A stretch of DNA of 24,962 nucleotides from Bacteroides sp. CAG:443 (GTDB taxonomy: Bacteria > Bacteroidota > Bacteroidia > Bacteroidales > Bacteroidaceae). The notes beneath the pieces are model-generated. The model was not told the origin of the DNA and made no database searches. It was given only the letters and a program-made list of their open reading frames with translations. The position numbers and the translations under genes were made by a program. The stretch lies in contig FR887826.1 in NCBI GenBank assembly GCA_000432735.1, forward strand, positions 1 through 24,962. The letters are read 5' to 3'. Shown piece by piece: positions 22,994 to 24,962 of this stretch; the first letter of the stretch is position 1; the number at the start of each line of letters is the position of its first letter.

Positions 22994-23023
22994 TTGAAAA
23001 TCAGATTTTATTCTTTTAATTTG
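22994..23023 (+). promoter_or_regulatory. Candidate promoter of DUF349 gene
   Basis: TTG (22994-22996) and TTAATTTG (23016-23023) with a 19-base gap match the Bacteroidetes promoter pattern with one mismatch. The ATG at 23073 is 49 bases downstream. Confidence 0.5.
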
Positions 23024-23072
23024 TAACTACGGACTAAGATAAGCTGACATAATTCTTTAAAATCTAAATACG

Positions 23073-24875
23073 ATGGAAGTAAATGAAACAACCCGCCCTT
23101 TAACTGAAATTCCGGCAGCAGACACTCCCGAAACTTCGGTTTCTTCTGTTGAGAATGACGCTAAAACGCAATTTTCTCCCGTACATACTCAGGAAGAAGT
23201 TATAACACGTCTGACAGAACTCAACGACAACGCCTGTGAAGCTGACAAACAGGAGATAGACTACTTGAAACAAATGTTTTACAAACTGCATAAAACCGAG
23301 CAAGATACGGCACGCAAAAACTTTATTGAGCAAGGCGGAAATCCAGAAGAATTTACTCCCATCCCTAATCCGTTGGAAGCAAAATTCAAGGAAATCATGA
23401 GTTCCATCAAAGAGAAGCGTAGTGCGATGGCAGCAGAACTGGAGCAGGAAAAAGAAGCTAACCTGCAAAAGAAGCTGGACATACTCGACAAGATGAAGGC
23501 TCTGATTGACAATACGGAAGACACAGGTAAGATCTATAACGAATTTAAACAACTTCAACAGCAGTGGAACGAAATCAAACAGGTACCTGTGGGCAAGGTC
23601 AATGAATTGTGGAAAACATATCAGCTGTACACGGAAAAGTTTTACGACATGGTAAAGCTGAACAATGAATTCCGCGAGTATGACTTTAAAAAGAATCTGG
23701 AACAGAAAACCTATCTGTGTGAGGCTGCCGAAAAGCTGGCAAACGAACCGGATGTGGTGTCTGCTTTCCATCAGCTACAGAAATTGCATCAGGAATTTCG
23801 TAACATCGGCCCCGTAGCCAAAGACTTGCGTGAAAGTATCTGGGCACGTTTCAAAGCGGCTTCTTCGGTGGTAAACCGCCGGCACCAGCAGCACTTTGAG
23901 GCACTGAAGGAAAAGGAACAGAACAACCTCGACCAGAAGACGGTGATCTGCGAAATAGTGGAAGCTATGGAGTATGATACGTTCAAGACCTTTGCCGACT
24001 GGGAGGACAAGACGCAGGAAATCCTCGCGCTACAGGCTAAATGGAAGACTATCGGTTATGCACCGCAGAAAATGAACGTGAAAATCTTTGAGCGTTTCCG
24101 CGCGGCATGTGATGAGTTCTTTAAACGCAAGGCGGCTTTCTTTAAGTCGGTGAAAGAAAACATGGCTGCAAACCTGGAAAAGAAAAAGGCTTTGTGCGAA
24201 AAGGCCGAAGCGCTGAAAGACAGTACAGACTGGAAGGGAACGGCTGAAATTCTGACCAAGTTGCAGAAAGAATGGAAAACCATAGGACCGGTTGCCAAAA
24301 AGCACTCCGACGCTGTATGGAAACGCTTTATCGGGGCATGCGACTATTTCTTCGCACAGAAGAACAAGGCTACTTCTTCACAGCGCTCTGTGGAAGTAGA
24401 GAACATGGCGAAGAAGGAAGAGATTATCAAGCAGCTCGCCGTACTGAATGCTTCGGGAGCTACTGATGATACTACAGCCGAACAGGTTCGCTCCTTGATG
24501 AAGGAATGGAACGGCATAGGACATGTACCGTTTAAGGAGAAAGATCGTCTGTATAACGAATTCCACGGTCTGATAGATAAATTGTTCGACCGCCTGAATA
24601 TCTCGGTTTCGGAAAAGAAACTCAGCAACTTCAAATCGGGTCTGAGCAAGGGTGATAACTTGTACCGTGATCGTGAAAAGCTTGTGCGTACGTACGAAGG
24701 ATTAAAAAATGATATTCAGACCTACGAAAACAACTTGGGATTCTTGTCATCGGCTTCGAAGAAGGGCGATACACTGGTAACCGAAATTAACCGGAAAATT
24801 GAACGTCTGAAAGGTGAGATGGATCTCGTTCTGAAAAAAATAAAGGCCATCGATGAAAAGATGAACGAGGAATAA
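23073..24875 (+). CDS. DUF349 repeat protein
   Basis: A 600-residue, highly charged, mostly helical cytoplasmic protein. It holds five DUF349-type repeats whose hallmark is a L-x-x-x-W/F-x-x-I-(G) segment followed by a WxxF-type helix: the aromatic residues are W165, F242, W324, W401 and W479, spaced 77-82 residues apart. Examples are LQAKWKTIGYAP and LQKEWKTIGPVAK. The N-terminal 60 residues are low in complexity. Members with this repeat occur widely in Bacteroidetes; their role is not known, though the coiled, repeated form suggests a scaffold or nucleic-acid partner. It is not in an operon: it has its own promoter, and the next bases hold no gene before the IS end. Confidence 0.85.
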   Translation: MEVNETTRPLTEIPAADTPETSVSSVENDAKTQFSPVHTQEEVITRLTELNDNACEADKQEIDYLKQMFYKLHKTEQDTARKNFIEQGGNPEEFTPIPNPLEAKFKEIMSSIKEKRSAMAAELEQEKEANLQKKLDILDKMKALIDNTEDTGKIYNEFKQLQQQWNEIKQVPVGKVNELWKTYQLYTEKFYDMVKLNNEFREYDFKKNLEQKTYLCEAAEKLANEPDVVSAFHQLQKLHQEFRNIGPVAKDLRESIWARFKAASSVVNRRHQQHFEALKEKEQNNLDQKTVICEIVEAMEYDTFKTFADWEDKTQEILALQAKWKTIGYAPQKMNVKIFERFRAACDEFFKRKAAFFKSVKENMAANLEKKKALCEKAEALKDSTDWKGTAEILTKLQKEWKTIGPVAKKHSDAVWKRFIGACDYFFAQKNKATSSQRSVEVENMAKKEEIIKQLAVLNASGATDDTTAEQVRSLMKEWNGIGHVPFKEKDRLYNEFHGLIDKLFDRLNISVSEKKLSNFKSGLSKGDNLYRDREKLVRTYEGLKNDIQTYENNLGFLSSASKKGDTLVTEINRKIERLKGEMDLVLKKIKAIDEKMNEE

Positions 24876-24932
24876 AAGTAAGATAAACCGATACTTGATT
24901 ATCTTACAATAAACAAACCCTATCATTCACTC

Positions 24933-24962
24933 TGAAGTGACCCCAAAAAGTTGGACGGTTTA
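24933..24962. mobile_element. Probable end of an IS3-type element (partial)
   Basis: The last 30 bases begin TGAAGTGACCCCAAAAAGTTGG, which resembles the TG-starting terminal repeats of IS3-family elements in Bacteroidales (ACCCCAAAAAGTT core). The element would extend beyond the window, so no gene or second end can be seen. The 57 bases between the DUF349 stop and 24933 hold nothing that I recognise. Confidence 0.5.

Overview
The window looks like a chromosomal segment of a gut Bacteroidales, most probably Bacteroides or Phocaeicola. The reasons are Bacteroidetes-type promoters (TTG, about 20 bases, TAnnTTTG-like), acidic lipoprotein export signals after the lipid cysteine, AT-rich glycosyltransferase genes, IS66-type elements with a Bacteroidales layout, a Bacteroidales-like contractile injection system relic and several Rpn/PD-(D/E)XK genes. 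I name the group from sequence style only; no database search was possible.

Region 1 (1-9589) is the 3' part of a surface polysaccharide (capsule/exopolysaccharide) locus. Three GT4-type glycosyltransferases (1693-2823, 3724-4785, 4991-6079) precede nucleotide-sugar genes: a UDP-glucuronate 4-epimerase-like enzyme, a UDP-glucose 6-dehydrogenase and a mannose-1-phosphate guanylyltransferase. Together these would supply UDP-GlcA, UDP-GalA and GDP-Man. Two decayed IS66 elements in the same orientation (1-1610 and 2852-3679) bracket the first glycosyltransferase. The second one ends 44 bases before the next glycosyltransferase start.

Region 2 (9548-12512) is a graveyard. A small antitoxin-like gene and a broken PIN toxin sit between two copies of a 55-bp stretch that is the 3' end of manC. 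The manC terminator lies beyond the second copy. Then comes a relic of a contractile injection system: a DUF4255-like N-terminus, a sheath C-terminus, an intact tail-tube gene, unknown fragments and a DUF2589-like fragment fused to the tail of an Rpn gene.

Region 3 (12467-16823) is built from repeated modules. A hairpin terminator joined to a promoter occurs at 12467 and 15473, and its terminator half also at 10458. It precedes one intact Rpn gene and one Rpn relic. Two intact Rpn-type genes (12581-13480, 15747-16823) carry in-frame 12-bp repeats coding AEGR and a shared C-terminal tail. Between them is a wzi-like outer-membrane gene overlapping a small lipoprotein gene, with its own promoter.

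Region 4 (17034-24962) is mostly ordinary chromosome: a surface-type lipoprotein, a convergent pepD plus a membrane flippase-like gene on the minus strand, then rsmA-mgtE and a DUF349 repeat protein on the plus strand. The last 30 bases look like the end of an IS3-type element running out of the window.
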